DNA of 64,000 nucleotides. Origin: Lentzea waywayandensis. GTDB lineage: Bacteria > Actinomycetota > Actinomycetes > Mycobacteriales > Pseudonocardiaceae. The notes under the pieces are model-generated. The model did no database searches and was not told the DNA's origin. It was given only the letters and a program-made list of their open reading frames with translations. The DNA lies in assembly GCF_900115955.1 (NCBI RefSeq), contig NZ_FOYL01000003.1, forward strand, positions 340,377 through 404,376. The letters are read 5' to 3'. Below are positions 29,563 through 38,880 of this stretch, one piece after another. A program made the position numbers and the translations under genes. Numbering within the stretch: the stretch's first letter is position 1; each line of letters starts with the position of its first letter.

Positions 29563-30087
29563 TCAGGCCGCGACGAGCCGCTTGAACGCCGTCTTCGCCT
29601 TGCCCAGCGCGATCTGCGAGACCTGGGCCGAGTTGGCGCCCGGCAGGCTCACGATGACCTTGAACGACTCGGTGGCGTTGACCGCGACGAGGTAGGTGCA
29701 CTCCATCACCCCAGGCCCGGTGTTGAACGACACCGCGGCCGAGTGGCCCTCGATGAGCGTCTCCGGCGCCTTCTCCGGCTTGGCGTAGGCGTCCGCGAAT
29801 CCCACCAGGACGAGCATGTCCGACTCGGCGCCCGTGCCCTCCTGGAACCCGCAGGACCGCGGCAGTTCGGGGTGCGGCCCCGGCGGGCCGGCCAGCGGGG
29901 TCTCGAAGTCCGCCGCGGTCAGCATCAGACACGGGTTGGCGGGGAGTTTGCGCGCCAGGTCGATCCGCGGCGACGTCGTGACGACCGTCGTCTCGGTGGT
30001 CGTGGTAGTCGTGGCGGAGGGCGCGGTTGCTACGGGAGTGGACGCGCAGCCCGCGAGCAGGAGCAGCAACGGCAGCAGACGCTTCAC
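29563..30087 (-). CDS. DUF3558-like lipoprotein 4
   Basis: 174 residues, last of four coupled lipoprotein genes. Lipobox LAGC (about C14), a Thr-rich linker (TTTTTTETTVVTT), then NPCLMLTAADFETPLAGPPG, the DUF3558-type opening in which Cys, 'LL/LT..D' and a later SCGF Cys recur. Exported and membrane-anchored; function unknown. ATG overlaps the previous stop (ATGA). Confidence 0.82.
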   Translation of the reverse strand: MKRLLPLLLLLAGCASTPVATAPSATTTTTTETTVVTTSPRIDLARKLPANPCLMLTAADFETPLAGPPGPHPELPRSCGFQEGTGAESDMLVLVGFADAYAKPEKAPETLIEGHSAAVSFNTGPGVMECTYLVAVNATESFKVIVSLPGANSAQVSQIALGKAKTAFKRLVAA

Positions 30088-30557
30088 TTCGGGAGCCTTT
30101 CCAGAGCCCTCGCCGCCAGTCCCTGCGTGACCTGCCCGACCACGTTGAGATCATGGCTGCGCTGCAGGACCTTCAACCCGATGAGCTGCCCGTCCCGCAC
30201 CTCGACGACGGCGTCGCACGTCACCTCGCCCGAGGAGTCGACGCACTTGCTGGTCAGCGGACGGTCGTCCCTCTCGCCCTCTTGACCACCGTCGACCACG
30301 CCGCCGTAGCCGCCGCCGGACAGCAGCTTCTGCGACTCGTCCGCGTACTTCGCGCTCAGCATCGTCAGCCGCACGGTCAGCGAGTCGAACGGGAAGTGGC
30401 ACGACCGGCCGGTCCTGGCGGGGGAGCCGCTCAACTGCCCGGCGTCACCGGACGCGAGCAGGGAACACGGGTCGGTGTCCTCGAACTTCGGGGCGGTCGG
30501 CGATGTGGTCGCGCAGGCCGTCAGGGCGAGGAGCAGTACCGGAACCAGTCGGATCAT
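30084..30557 (-). CDS. DUF3558-like lipoprotein 3
   Basis: 157 residues from ATG 30557; signal MIRLVPVLLLALTAC with lipobox LTAC (C15). DTDPCSLLASGDAG and the later SCHFPF are the DUF3558-type Cys motifs. Distinct in sequence from its neighbours, so not a recent duplication. Overlaps the flanking genes by 4 bases at each end. Confidence 0.82.
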   Translation of the reverse strand: MIRLVPVLLLALTACATTSPTAPKFEDTDPCSLLASGDAGQLSGSPARTGRSCHFPFDSLTVRLTMLSAKYADESQKLLSGGGYGGVVDGGQEGERDDRPLTSKCVDSSGEVTCDAVVEVRDGQLIGLKVLQRSHDLNVVGQVTQGLAARALERLPK

Positions 30558-31063
30558 GAGAACAACCTTTGCACCACCGCGACGGACCGGGTGCGGGCGA
30601 CCATCCCGATGTCGTAGCGGGGCGGGGTTCGCTCCGCGGTCATCACCAGCACGCGGTCCGCGGCCAGTTCGGTCACGACGACACCCAGGCTCGTCTGCGG
30701 CACGCTGGACCGGTCGTTCGTGACGCCCCACCACGCCTTGCGGCTCTCGACCGTGAGTTCGGAGCCGTCGCGCACGCGCAGTTTCGCCTGCTCCAGGGAC
30801 TCGTTCTCGATGCTCATCCAGACGGACTGGGCCTCGATCGTCCATCGGCAGGACAACGGCTCGTTGAGCGGTTCGGGCGCCTTCGTGAAGGGCGTCGCGA
30901 AGTCCGGCTCGGCGAGCAGCGTGCAGGCGTCGACCGTGGCGAGGTCACGCAGTTTCGGTGCGGGTGCGGGAACGGGTGGTGGCGCGGGCGTCGAGCACGC
31001 GGTCAGCGCAAACAGCAGCGCCACAGCCCCCAGGCGTGTGTACATGCGGGAAGTGTGACTCAT
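30554..31063 (-). CDS. DUF3558-like lipoprotein 2
   Basis: 169 residues from ATG 31063, which overlaps the upstream stop (ATGA); ATG 31045 (MYTRLGAV) is an alternative. Lipobox LTAC followed by a Pro/Ala linker, then VDACTLLAEPDFATPF and LSCRWTIEAQ, the paired Cys of this domain. Surface lipoprotein of unknown role. Confidence 0.82.
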   Translation of the reverse strand: MSHTSRMYTRLGAVALLFALTACSTPAPPPVPAPAPKLRDLATVDACTLLAEPDFATPFTKAPEPLNEPLSCRWTIEAQSVWMSIENESLEQAKLRVRDGSELTVESRKAWWGVTNDRSSVPQTSLGVVVTELAADRVLVMTAERTPPRYDIGMVARTRSVAVVQRLFS

Positions 31064-31593
31064 GACGTCACCGGCAGGCGGTCGAGCGCGAACTTGATCA
31101 AAGTGATGCGCTGGCCCAGCAGCCATCCCTCGTTCGCGCCGGGCATCCGCGCCTTGACGGTCAACGACCGCGCGTAGCCCACGGCAGCCCACACGCCGCA
31201 GTCCAGTCCGGACGCGTCCGTGTCGCAGCCGAACCACATGGTGTGCCCGTCGATCTCGCCCTGGTGGCCGTTCGGATGGGCCTTCTTGACCTCGACGTAC
31301 TCGATCTCCTCCAGTCCGACGAGGACGGTCAGGTCGCCGGAGGGGAAGGTGAAGGTGTACCGGCAGAAGCCCGGGTTCGCCGGGTCGGGCGCGGGCACGA
31401 CCGTGGTCGCTTTCATGAGCGGGCTGCTGCCGTCCACCGGTATCGCCTTGCACGTGTCGAACGCGGCCAGGTTCCGCGGCTTGTCGATGCGCGGTGACGT
31501 GGTCGGCACCGGCTTCGGTGGTGGTCCGGGGATCTCGGCCGTGCACGCGGTGAGGGCAGCGCACAGCACGGCGACCCCCAGAAGTCTGCTCAT
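31060..31593 (-). CDS. DUF3558-like lipoprotein 1
   Basis: 177 residues from ATG 31593; signal MSRLLGVAVLCAALTAC, lipobox LTAC (C17), Pro-rich linker, then AFDTCKAIP and GFCRYTFTF. First gene of the four-gene lipoprotein run, 28 bp downstream of rsgA on the same strand, so possibly part of an aroA-rsgA-lipoprotein transcript. Confidence 0.82.
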   Translation of the reverse strand: MSRLLGVAVLCAALTACTAEIPGPPPKPVPTTSPRIDKPRNLAAFDTCKAIPVDGSSPLMKATTVVPAPDPANPGFCRYTFTFPSGDLTVLVGLEEIEYVEVKKAHPNGHQGEIDGHTMWFGCDTDASGLDCGVWAAVGYARSLTVKARMPGANEGWLLGQRITLIKFALDRLPVTS

Positions 31594-31621
31594 GCGGAGA
31601 GTGTGACTGAGCTGTGCAACC

Positions 31622-32620
31622 TCAATCCGTGTAATCGTCCATTCCGGCCCGGGACGCGAGCAGCCGCCGCAGCGACGTGAGGCGGCCCGGCGCGTCCGGC
31701 ACGAGCTCGTCCAGCATGCAGCCGGGATCCTCGGGCGCGCCCAGGTGACCGCAGCCGGGCGGGCACTCCTCGGCGGCCTCGGCGAAGTCCGGGAAGGCCT
31801 TCACGATGTCGTCCGGCGTGATGTGCGCGAGGCCGAACGAGCGGATGCCCGGCGTGTCCACGACCCAGCCGCCCCCTGGCAGACGCAGCGCCACGGCCTG
31901 GGTCGAGGTGTGGCGGCCCTTGCCGACACCGGACACCACACCCACCGCGCGGTTCGCGTCCGGCACGAGCTTGTTGACCAGAGTGGACTTGCCGACGCCG
32001 GAATGTCCGATCAGGCACGACACCGTGTCCGCGAGCCGCGCGCGCAACGCGGCCGGTTCCTCGTCGGAGCGCGTCACGATCACCGGCACGTCGAGCTCCG
32101 TGTAGAGCGCCAGCAGCGAGTCCGGCGAGGCGAGGTCCGACTTCGTCAGGCACAGCACCGGTTCCAGGCCGCCCGCGTACGAGGCGACCAGGCACCGGTC
32201 GATGAAACCCGTGCGCGGCGGGGGATCCGCCAGCGCGACGACCATGATGAGCTGGGAGGCGTTCGCGACGACGACGCGTTCGAACGGGTCCGTGTCGTCC
32301 GCGGTCCGGCGCAGCACCGAGGACCGCTCTCCGACGCGCACGATGCGGGCCAGCGTGTCCGGCTGGCCCGACGTGTCACCGACGATGCCGACCTGGTCGC
32401 CGACCACCACGGGCGTGCGGCCCAGTTCGCGCGCACGCATCGCCGTGACGACGGCACCGGACTCCATCGCGCACGTCCAGCGGCCGCGGTCCACGCCGAT
32501 CACCATCGCGGTCTCGGCGTCGGCGTGTTCGGGCCTTATCTTGCTGCGCGGTCGCGTCCCCCTGCCGGGGCGCACGCGCACGTCGGACTCGTCGAGCTTG
32601 CGCCAGTCCTGCTTGCCCAC
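31622..32620 (-). CDS. rsgA: Ribosome small-subunit biogenesis GTPase RsgA
   Basis: 332 residues from GTG 32620, 2 bp after the aroA stop. N-terminal OB-fold (ESGAVVTAMRARELGRTPVVVGDQV), circularly permuted GTPase motifs G4 (CLTKSD), G1 (GHSGVGKSTLVNKL) and G3 (VVDTPGIRSFGL), then the zinc motif CPPGCGHLGAPEDPGC. It matures 30S subunits. The aroA-rsgA pairing is conserved in actinobacteria (Rv3227-Rv3228). Confidence 0.95.
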   Translation of the reverse strand: MGKQDWRKLDESDVRVRPGRGTRPRSKIRPEHADAETAMVIGVDRGRWTCAMESGAVVTAMRARELGRTPVVVGDQVGIVGDTSGQPDTLARIVRVGERSSVLRRTADDTDPFERVVVANASQLIMVVALADPPPRTGFIDRCLVASYAGGLEPVLCLTKSDLASPDSLLALYTELDVPVIVTRSDEEPAALRARLADTVSCLIGHSGVGKSTLVNKLVPDANRAVGVVSGVGKGRHTSTQAVALRLPGGGWVVDTPGIRSFGLAHITPDDIVKAFPDFAEAAEECPPGCGHLGAPEDPGCMLDELVPDAPGRLTSLRRLLASRAGMDDYTD

Positions 32621-32622
32621 TT

Positions 32623-33891
32623 CTACGCGTCCCTGCCGAGCATCGCGTTCCACATCCCTGGGAAGTCGGGAATCGTCTTGGTCGTGCTGCCGATGTCGTC
32701 GACGGACATGCCCGGCACCACCAGGCCGATGATCGCGCCCGCGGTGGCCATCCGGTGGTCGGCGTAGGCCTTCCACACCCCGCCGTGCAACGGCCGCGGG
32801 TCGATGATCAGGCCGTCCTCGGTCTCGGTCGCGTCGCCGCCCACCGCGTTGATCTCGTTGACGAGAGCCGCGATCCGGTCGGTCTCGTGGCCGCGGATGT
32901 GCGCCACGCCCCGGATGACCGTGCGGCCCTCCGCCAGCGCGGCCAGCGCGGCGACGGTCGGCGTCAGCTCGCTCTCGTCGCGCAGGTCGATGTCCACACC
33001 GGACAGCTTCGCCGGACCGCGCACGGTCAGGCCCTGGTCCGACACCTCGACCGCACAGCCCATGCGCTCCAGGATGCCGCGCACGGCGTCACCGGGCTGG
33101 GTCGTGACGGAGGGCCAGTGCGGAATCGTCACCTCGCCACCGGTCACCGCGGCCGCCGCCAGGAACACCGTCGCGTTCGACAGGTCGGGCTCCACGTGCC
33201 ACGTCCGCGCGTTGATCACGCCGGGCTCGACGTGCCACACGTCCGGCACGCTGGTGTCGACCTGAACGCCGACCGAACGCAGCGTCTGGACCGTCATGTC
33301 GATGTGCGGCAACGAGGGCACGGGCTTGCCGGCGTGCCGGACCGTCACGCCCTTGTCGAACCGGGCACCGGACAGCAGCAGCCCGGACACGAACTGCGAC
33401 GAGCCTGAAGCGTCGATCGTCACCTCGCCACCGGGCACCGACCCCGTGCCGTGCAACGTGAACGGCAGTGCGTCGCCCTCGATCTCGACGCCCAGCGACC
33501 GCAACGCACCCAGCACGGTGCTCATGGGTCGCGTGCGGGCGTGCGGGTCGCCGTCGAACCGGATTCCACCCTCGGCCAGCGCGGCGGCGGGCGGCAGGAA
33601 GCGCATGACCGTGCCCGCCAGACCGCAGTCGACGTCGGCCGGCCCGCGCAGCAGACCGGGCATGACGTCCCAGCCGCCGTCCTCGCGATCGGTGATCCCG
33701 ACACCGAGGGACGACAGCGCGGCGACCATCAGCACCGTGTCGCGACTGCGCAGCGGCGCGTGGACCGTCGAGGGTCCATCGGCCAGTGCCGCGAGCACCA
33801 GAACGCGGTTCGTGATCGACTTCGAGCCGGGCACCGGCACCGTCGAGTGGACTGGGCCGGACGCGCTGGGGGCTGACCAGTGCTGAGTCAT
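32623..33891 (-). CDS. aroA: 3-phosphoshikimate 1-carboxyvinyltransferase (EPSP synthase)
   Basis: Shikimate-pathway enzyme joining shikimate-3-phosphate and PEP. 422 residues from ATG 33891. [15 protein letters not shown] (substrate Lys and Ser), [11 protein letters not shown] (matches the LGNAGTAxR motif region), [26 protein letters not shown] and [14 protein letters not shown] are visible. Divergent from the SRAP gene; a 6+2+6 palindrome lies in the shared promoter region. Confidence 0.96.
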   Translation of the reverse strand: MTQHWSAPSASGPVHSTVPVPGSKSITNRVLVLAALADGPSTVHAPLRSRDTVLMVAALSSLGVGITDREDGGWDVMPGLLRGPADVDCGLAGTVMRFLPPAAALAEGGIRFDGDPHARTRPMSTVLGALRSLGVEIEGDALPFTLHGTGSVPGGEVTIDASGSSQFVSGLLLSGARFDKGVTVRHAGKPVPSLPHIDMTVQTLRSVGVQVDTSVPDVWHVEPGVINARTWHVEPDLSNATVFLAAAAVTGGEVTIPHWPSVTTQPGDAVRGILERMGCAVEVSDQGLTVRGPAKLSGVDIDLRDESELTPTVAALAALAEGRTVIRGVAHIRGHETDRIAALVNEINAVGGDATETEDGLIIDPRPLHGGVWKAYADHRMATAGAIIGLVVPGMSVDDIGSTTKTIPDFPGMWNAMLGRDA

Positions 33892-33909
33892 GCACAGATG
33901 ATCCCGCAT

Positions 33910-33923
33910 CTGTCCTGGGACAG
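33910..33923. promoter_or_regulatory. Palindrome in the aroA/SRAP divergent promoter
   Basis: CTGTCC-TG-GGACAG, a perfect inverted repeat 19 bp upstream of aroA and 54 bp upstream of the SRAP gene. Its place suggests an operator acting on one or both genes. It does not match the actinobacterial LexA consensus. Confidence 0.4.
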
Positions 33924-33976
33924 TTCGCACTGGTGTGCGGGACGTGGGATTATCGCAACTTCGGAGGTGATCGGTT

Positions 33977-34666
33977 TTGTGCGGTAGGTACGCCTCCACC
34001 AAGGACCCGGCGCTGCTGGCGGCCGAGTTCGACGCGGTGGACGGGACCGGCGACGAGGCACCGGGGGCGGACTACAACATCGCTCCCACCAAGCACGTCA
34101 TGGCCGTGGTCGAGCGACAGCCCGAGGACGCGGAGCTGGAACGCAGCGTCCGCGTCATGCGCTGGGGCCTCGTCCCGCACTGGGCCAAGGACCTCTCCGG
34201 CGCGGCCAAGATGATCAACGCCCGCGCCGAGAGCGTGCTGACCAAGCCCGCGTACAAGCAGTCGGCGATCAAGCGGCGCTGCATCATCCCCGCCGCCGGT
34301 TGGTACGAATGGCAGCCGGGTGAGGGGCGCAAGCAGCCGTACTTCATGACGCTCGGAGAGGACACGTCGCTCGCGATGGCGGGCCTCTGGTCCGTGTGGT
34401 GGAAGGACGACGTCCCGACCGTCACGTGCGCTGTGCTCACCACAGAATCCATCGGCGCGTTGACCGACGTGCACAACCGCATGCCGTTGCTGCTGCCCCA
34501 GGACCGCTGGTCGGCGTGGCTCGACCCGACGTCGCGGGACCCGTCGGAACTGCTCGCCCCGGACCTGTCGATCGTCGAGGCGCTGGAGCTGCGCCCGGTG
34601 TCGACCGAGGTGAACAGCGTGAAGAACAACAACGCCTCCCTGATCGAACGAGTAGTGCTGTCGTGA
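33977..34666 (+). CDS. SRAP-domain protein (HMCES/YedK type)
   Basis: 229 residues from TTG 33977 with GGAGGTGA at 33963-33970. The invariant catalytic Cys2 (MCGRYAS), NIAPT near 34, GWYEW near 108 and the His in [10 protein letters not shown] near 166 are all present. SRAP proteins form a thiazolidine crosslink to abasic sites in single-stranded DNA, protecting replication forks. Same place as Rv3226c. The stop overlaps the next gene (GTGA). Confidence 0.95.
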   Translation: MCGRYASTKDPALLAAEFDAVDGTGDEAPGADYNIAPTKHVMAVVERQPEDAELERSVRVMRWGLVPHWAKDLSGAAKMINARAESVLTKPAYKQSAIKRRCIIPAAGWYEWQPGEGRKQPYFMTLGEDTSLAMAGLWSVWWKDDVPTVTCAVLTTESIGALTDVHNRMPLLLPQDRWSAWLDPTSRDPSELLAPDLSIVEALELRPVSTEVNSVKNNNASLIERVVLS

Positions 34667-35274
34667 CCACGCTGTTGGTGGACACGCCGCACGGCCCCGC
34701 GAGGGCCTCACTGCACTGTGCCCACGAACCGCGTGCGGCTCTGCTCCTGGGGCACGGCGCCGGTGGCGGCGTCGAGGCTCCGGATCTGGTCGCCGCGTGC
34801 CGCGCCGCGAACTCCGTCGGCGTGCACGTGGCGTTGATCGAACAGCCCTACCGCGTCGCGGGCCGTCGTGCCCCGGCGCCGGCGGGCCAGCTCGACACGG
34901 CTTGGTTGTCCGTGGTCGAGGACCTGGGCGAACGCTGGTTCGACGGCCTGCCCCTGGTGTTCGGGGGCCGGTCGTCGGGCGCGCGCGTGGCCTGCCGCAC
35001 CTCGGTCGAGGGCCAGGCCGTGGCGGTGCTGTGCCTGGCGTTCCCGGTGCACCCGCCGGGCAAGCCGGAGAAGTCCCGGATGGCCGAGCTCGACGGCGTC
35101 GAGGTCGCCACGCTGGTCGTGCAGGGCGAGAACGACCCGTTCGGCCTGCCTGCGGGCGCCCCTCACCGCGAGGTCGTGCTGCTCAAGGGTGACCACTCGC
35201 TGAAGGCGTCGGTCGCGGACGTCGGCCGTTATGTCGGCGAATGGATGGACCGAGTGCTGCGGCCGCTCGATTAG
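34663..35274 (+). CDS. Alpha/beta-hydrolase-like protein (KANL3/Tex30 type)
   Basis: 203 residues from GTG 34663, overlapping the SRAP stop. ALLLGHGAGGGVEAPDL is the oxyanion region, FGGRSSGARVAC the nucleophile elbow (GRSSG), VVQGENDPFG the acid and GDHSL the His. Coupled to the SRAP gene; a role in DNA repair is not implied by sequence. The 112-bp spacer after it has no gene. Confidence 0.85.
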   Translation: MTTLLVDTPHGPARASLHCAHEPRAALLLGHGAGGGVEAPDLVAACRAANSVGVHVALIEQPYRVAGRRAPAPAGQLDTAWLSVVEDLGERWFDGLPLVFGGRSSGARVACRTSVEGQAVAVLCLAFPVHPPGKPEKSRMAELDGVEVATLVVQGENDPFGLPAGAPHREVVLLKGDHSLKASVADVGRYVGEWMDRVLRPLD

Positions 35275-35386
35275 TGGCGTGGCCGAGAACGTTGCCGGGC
35301 GAATTCGCGGTCAGACGGGTGCATCGTCGTACCACGAGGTGCCCTGCTGAGCGTGAATTACCCAGTCAACGTTCTGGGGCGCGCCA

Positions 35387-36244
35387 CTAGCGGGCCATGC
35401 GGGTCCAGGTGTGCCTGCGGCCCCGGACCGCGACCGAGTAGGCGTAGAGCAGCTCGGGGTCGCCCATGCCCGGCAGGAAGCAGTCGCCGATGTGGTGGGC
35501 GTCGACCCCGATCTCCTTGGCGGTGAGGGCCAGCTGCGGCACCACGTTGGTGTGCGCGCCCTCCTGTGACGTGCCGATCGCGCCCATGACGACCGCCCCG
35601 GCCTCGTGCACGGCCTGGACGGCGACGGCTGCGGCCTCCCTCGTGATGCCGGGCAGCGTGCCGGGGATCGGGAGGATCACCCCGTCCGCGCCCGCTTCGA
35701 CGAGGGCGACGAGCTTCTCCGCGGTGATCGGTTCCGGATGGCCGGCGTGGTGCATCTTGCCGACCCAGAGCGCGGCCTGCGTGCGGATCTTCTCGGTGGC
35801 GCGGGCCATGCCGTCGAGTGAGCCGTCGGTGCTGGGGTTCGCGGTCAGCACGATGAGCGCGGCGCCGGAGTCGGTGAGCCGCTGGGCGTTGTCGTGGGTC
35901 GCTTTGCGCAGGCCGGGAACGGTTCCGGGCTCCAGGTTGACGCCGATCGGCCGCCCGATCCGCTCGGCCAGCGCGGTCAGGCTGGGCAGCTCGCCGAGGC
36001 CGGGGAAGCGGAACGTGGCACCGTCCCAGACCCGGTCGATCATGTTGAGCACGATGACGTCGGCGCCGAACGCGGCCATCAGCTCGGCGTTGTGCACTCC
36101 GGTCTGCCCGTCGAACGACAACGCGGCGCGGTCGGCGAACACCTCGGCGACCATGGTCCTGCCCTCGGACGCCGCCACGGCGCTGGAGAGTTCCTGCCCG
36201 CGGAGCGCGGCGAGCCCGGTGCGGTCGAGGTCGAGGATGCGCAC
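35387..36244 (-). CDS. Conserved TIM-barrel-like protein (DUF7916-like)
   Basis: 285 residues starting MRILDLDRTGLAALRGQELS. Alternating strands and helices with VNLEPGTVPGLRKATHDNAQRL, VLTANPSTDGSLD, KMHHAGHPEPITAEKLVALVEAGADGVILP and VMGAIGTSQEGAHTNVV suggest a TIM barrel; the family is often mislabelled as a HAD hydrolase and lies beside sugar PTS genes in other bacteria. No PTS gene here. Catalytic role unproven. Confidence 0.7.
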   Translation of the reverse strand: MRILDLDRTGLAALRGQELSSAVAASEGRTMVAEVFADRAALSFDGQTGVHNAELMAAFGADVIVLNMIDRVWDGATFRFPGLGELPSLTALAERIGRPIGVNLEPGTVPGLRKATHDNAQRLTDSGAALIVLTANPSTDGSLDGMARATEKIRTQAALWVGKMHHAGHPEPITAEKLVALVEAGADGVILPIPGTLPGITREAAAVAVQAVHEAGAVVMGAIGTSQEGAHTNVVPQLALTAKEIGVDAHHIGDCFLPGMGDPELLYAYSVAVRGRRHTWTRMAR

Positions 36245-36309
36245 GTCTGCCTCCTGCTGTGGTCTAGACCATGTGGTGACACTCTACGTCTTCGACTGAG
36301 ATCACACCC

Positions 36310-36852
36310 ATGACCGACTTCGACGAGCAGGGCCGCCCCGAACCGCCGCTGGACGGCGACGAGCTCGCCACCCTGAACGGCTTCCTGGAGTTCCAGCGCG
36401 CCACCCTCGGGTGGAAGACCGCCGGCCTGAGCGCCGAGCAGCTCGCCCAGACCGCCGCGAAGTCGTCGATGACCCTCGGCGGGCTGATCAAGCACATCGC
36501 GTACGTCGAGCAGCAGTGGTTCCACGTCGTCCTGCACGACCGCGAGCCGCTGGAGCCGTGGGCGAGCGTCGACTGGAAGGCCGACAACGACTGGGACTGG
36601 CACTCGGCGGCCCAGGACACCCCGGAGCAGCTCAACGCCCTGTGGCAGGACGAGGTCGACCGCGCCCGCAAGGCGGTGGAAGAGGCCCTGGAGACGGGTG
36701 ACCTCGGTCAGCTCTCCCAGCGCGCGCCGTGGCCGGACGGCCGCAAGGTGAGCCTGCGCTGGATCCTGACCCACATGGTCGAGGAGTACAGCCGCCACAA
36801 CGGCCACGCCGACCTGATCCGCGAGGCGATCGACGGCCAGACGGGCGAGTGA
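36310..36852 (+). CDS. DinB-like (DUF664) protein
   Basis: 180 residues. A four-helix DinB/YfiT-like fold is suggested by LNGFLEFQRATLGWKTAGLSAEQL, GGLIKHIAYVEQQWFHVVL and LRWILTHMVEEYSRHNGHADLIRE; the three His (in KHIAYVE, THMVEE, RHNGH) would form the metal site. Such proteins are mycothiol- or bacillithiol-dependent transferases in some cases. Substrate unknown. Confidence 0.9.
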   Translation: MTDFDEQGRPEPPLDGDELATLNGFLEFQRATLGWKTAGLSAEQLAQTAAKSSMTLGGLIKHIAYVEQQWFHVVLHDREPLEPWASVDWKADNDWDWHSAAQDTPEQLNALWQDEVDRARKAVEEALETGDLGQLSQRAPWPDGRKVSLRWILTHMVEEYSRHNGHADLIREAIDGQTGE

Positions 36853-36927
36853 CAACCGATCGCGGCTCAGCGGCGTTCATTTGGGTGTGGACGAACGCCA
36901 CTCGAGCGCACAATCGGGGAGAAACTC

Positions 36928-37410
36928 GTGAACAAGATCCGTCTGACCGCGGTCGCGCTGGCCGGCGCCACCCTGCTGACCGTCGCGGGCACGCCCGCTC
37001 AGGCCGAGACGCCGTGGTGCACCGGGAGCGACCTGGTCGTCAGCGCCCACGACATGCGGTCCCCGTCGAGCGCGAGCAAGGCGCACCAGATCAGGTTCGC
37101 CGCCGCGGAAGGTGTGTCCTGCACGATCGGCGGGAGCCTGAGCGACGTGCGCTTCCTCGACGCCGACGGTGAGGACCTGGGCATCGAGCCGACCGTCCAG
37201 AGTGGTGAGTACGTCGAGGTGCCGGTCGGCGGGTACCGCGAGGCCGCCGTCTACGTGGCCTCGCAGATCCACGGCCCGCGGGTGACCCCCGCGTCCATCC
37301 GCATCACCCTGCCCGGCCAGGACGGCCCTGGTGACTCGGTCACCGTCGCGTGGCCGTCCAACCTCAGCCCGGTCGTCCGGCTGGGGAGCCTGACGGCACC
37401 CGTCAGCTAG
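36928..37410 (+). CDS. Secreted DUF4232-like protein
   Basis: 160 residues from GTG 36928 (GGGGAGAAA upstream). Signal peptide ends ...TPAQA; the mature start ETPWCTGSDLVVSAHD and the later Cys in VSCTIGGSLSDV fit the DUF4232 beta-sandwich with one disulfide. Exported; role unknown. It overlaps the convergent ybaK gene by 8 bp. Confidence 0.75.
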   Translation: MNKIRLTAVALAGATLLTVAGTPAQAETPWCTGSDLVVSAHDMRSPSSASKAHQIRFAAAEGVSCTIGGSLSDVRFLDADGEDLGIEPTVQSGEYVEVPVGGYREAAVYVASQIHGPRVTPASIRITLPGQDGPGDSVTVAWPSNLSPVVRLGSLTAPVS

Positions 37411-37879
37411 CGATCCGCGCGACCACCGCGCCGGTGAGCCGCACCAGGTCGGCAGGCGTGATCTCGACTTCGAGGCCACGCCTGCCGGCACTGCAGAACA
37501 AGGTCTCGAACTGCAACGCCGACTCGTCGAGCACGACCGGCAGGCGCTTCTTCTGGCCAAGAGGTGAAATACCTCCGGCGACGTAACCCGTCGCGCGCTC
37601 GGCGTCGGCGACGACCGCCATCTTCGCCTTCTTGCCCTTCAACGCGGCGGCGAGGCCTTTCAGGTCGAGCTGCCCGGTGACCGGTACGACGCCGACCGCG
37701 AGCTTGCCGTCCACCTCGGCCACGAGCGTCTTGAAGACACGTCCCGGCACCAGCCCGAGCGCCTCGGCCGCCTCCAGCCCGTAGGACTCGTGGCGGGGGT
37801 CGTGCTCGTACGAGTGCAAGGTGTGCGCCACCCGCTGCTTGTCCAGCAGCGCTGTGGCGGGGGTCCCACGTCCGGCCAT
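37403..37879 (-). CDS. ybaK: Cys-tRNA(Pro)/Cys-tRNA(Cys) deacylase YbaK
   Basis: 158 residues. [41 protein letters not shown], the catalytic Lys region KGKKAKMA, and [24 protein letters not shown] are typical of YbaK trans-editing enzymes that hydrolyse mischarged Cys-tRNA(Pro). Divergent from sigR, whose predicted promoter begins 3 bp from its start codon. Confidence 0.94.
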   Translation of the reverse strand: MAGRGTPATALLDKQRVAHTLHSYEHDPRHESYGLEAAEALGLVPGRVFKTLVAEVDGKLAVGVVPVTGQLDLKGLAAALKGKKAKMAVVADAERATGYVAGGISPLGQKKRLPVVLDESALQFETLFCSAGRRGLEVEITPADLVRLTGAVVARIAS

Positions 37880-37881
37880 GC

Positions 37882-37908
37882 GGAATTACTACCAGCCCCT
37901 CCGTTGTT
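37882..37908 (+). promoter_or_regulatory. Predicted SigR-dependent promoter of sigR
   Basis: GGAAT at 37882-37886 and GTT at 37906-37908 with a 19-bp spacer match the known SigR/SigH consensus (GGAAT-N18/19-GTT). Transcription would begin about 37914-37917, just before an in-frame GTG at 37918 that gives a longer SigR. Another GTT (37903) has too short a spacer. Confidence 0.65.
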
Positions 37909-37989
37909 ACTCGGAACGTGGCAACGAACATGCTTGAGCGGTCACGCGTAAAGTCAGTCCCGACCCAGAACCTGTGGGAAGGGAGCGCG

Positions 37990-38604
37990 GTGCCCGCCAC
38001 CGGCACGACAGAGACGACGGCGGAGCGCGCTGCACGTTTCGAGCGCGACGCGATGCCCATGCTCGACCAGCTGTACTCGGCTGCCCTGCGCATGACGCGC
38101 AATCCGGCGGACGCCGAGGACCTGGTGCAGGAGACGTTCCTCAAGGCCTACTCGGCGTTCGCGTCCTTCTCGGAGGGCACGAACCTCAAGGCCTGGCTCT
38201 ACCGGATCCTGACGAACACCTACATCAACGGCTACCGCAAGAAGCAGCGCCAGCCGATTCAGCAGCCGACCGACGAGATCACGGACTGGCAGCTGGCGCA
38301 GGCGGAGAGCCACACCTCGTCCGGGCTGCGCAGCGCCGAGGTCGAGGCACTCGACAACCTGCCCGACAGCGACGTCAAGGAAGCATTGCAGCGGTTGCCG
38401 GAGGAGTTCCGGATCGCGGTCTACCTCGCCGATGTCGAAGGCTTCGCGTACAAGGAGATCGCAGACATCATGGGCACCCCGATCGGCACGGTGATGTCCC
38501 GGTTGCACCGGGGCCGTCGCCAGCTCCGCGACATGCTGGCGGACGTCGCCCGCGACCGCGGTTTCCTCCGTAGCGGCAACGGCAGCAACGGAGACGCGTC
38601 ATGA
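37990..38604 (+). CDS. sigR: ECF RNA polymerase sigma factor SigR (SigH)
   Basis: 204 residues from GTG 37990 (GGGAG at 37980-37984); the frame is open to GTG 37918, which would add 24 residues ([12 protein letters not shown]...). Region 2: [33 protein letters not shown]; region 4: [40 protein letters not shown]. Nearly the same as actinobacterial SigR/SigH of the thiol-oxidation response (thioredoxin, mycothiol genes). Coupled to its zinc anti-sigma factor through ATGA. The upstream SigR-type promoter suggests positive autoregulation. Confidence 0.96.
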   Translation: MPATGTTETTAERAARFERDAMPMLDQLYSAALRMTRNPADAEDLVQETFLKAYSAFASFSEGTNLKAWLYRILTNTYINGYRKKQRQPIQQPTDEITDWQLAQAESHTSSGLRSAEVEALDNLPDSDVKEALQRLPEEFRIAVYLADVEGFAYKEIADIMGTPIGTVMSRLHRGRRQLRDMLADVARDRGFLRSGNGSNGDAS

Positions 38605-38861
38605 ACTGCGGCGAACCCCACGACACCGACTGCTCAGAGGTGCTGTCCGAGGTCTGGCTGTTCCTGGACCAGGAATGCGACCAGGGCCGGCGCGCGGCAC
38701 TCCAGACGCACCTCGACGAGTGCCATCCGTGCCTGGAGCAGTTCGGGCTGGAGGAGCACCTCAAGGCGCTGCTCGCCCGCAAGTGCGGTGGGGACTACGC
38801 CCCCGCGGATCTGAAGGCGCGCATCCGCGCCACGATCGTGACGATCCGCACCGAGGAGTGA
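38601..38861 (+). CDS. rsrA: Zinc-binding anti-sigma factor RsrA
   Basis: 86 residues overlapping the sigR stop by 4 bases. C11, H37, C41 and C44 (HLDECHPC) reproduce the redox-sensing zinc site of Streptomyces RsrA at the same residue numbers. Under disulfide stress these Cys oxidise, zinc leaves and SigR is freed. Extra Cys at 3, 26 and 62 are also seen. A strong hairpin follows. Confidence 0.96.
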   Translation: MNCGEPHDTDCSEVLSEVWLFLDQECDQGRRAALQTHLDECHPCLEQFGLEEHLKALLARKCGGDYAPADLKARIRATIVTIRTEE

Positions 38862-38880
38862 GCTCGGTCCCAGAACGACA

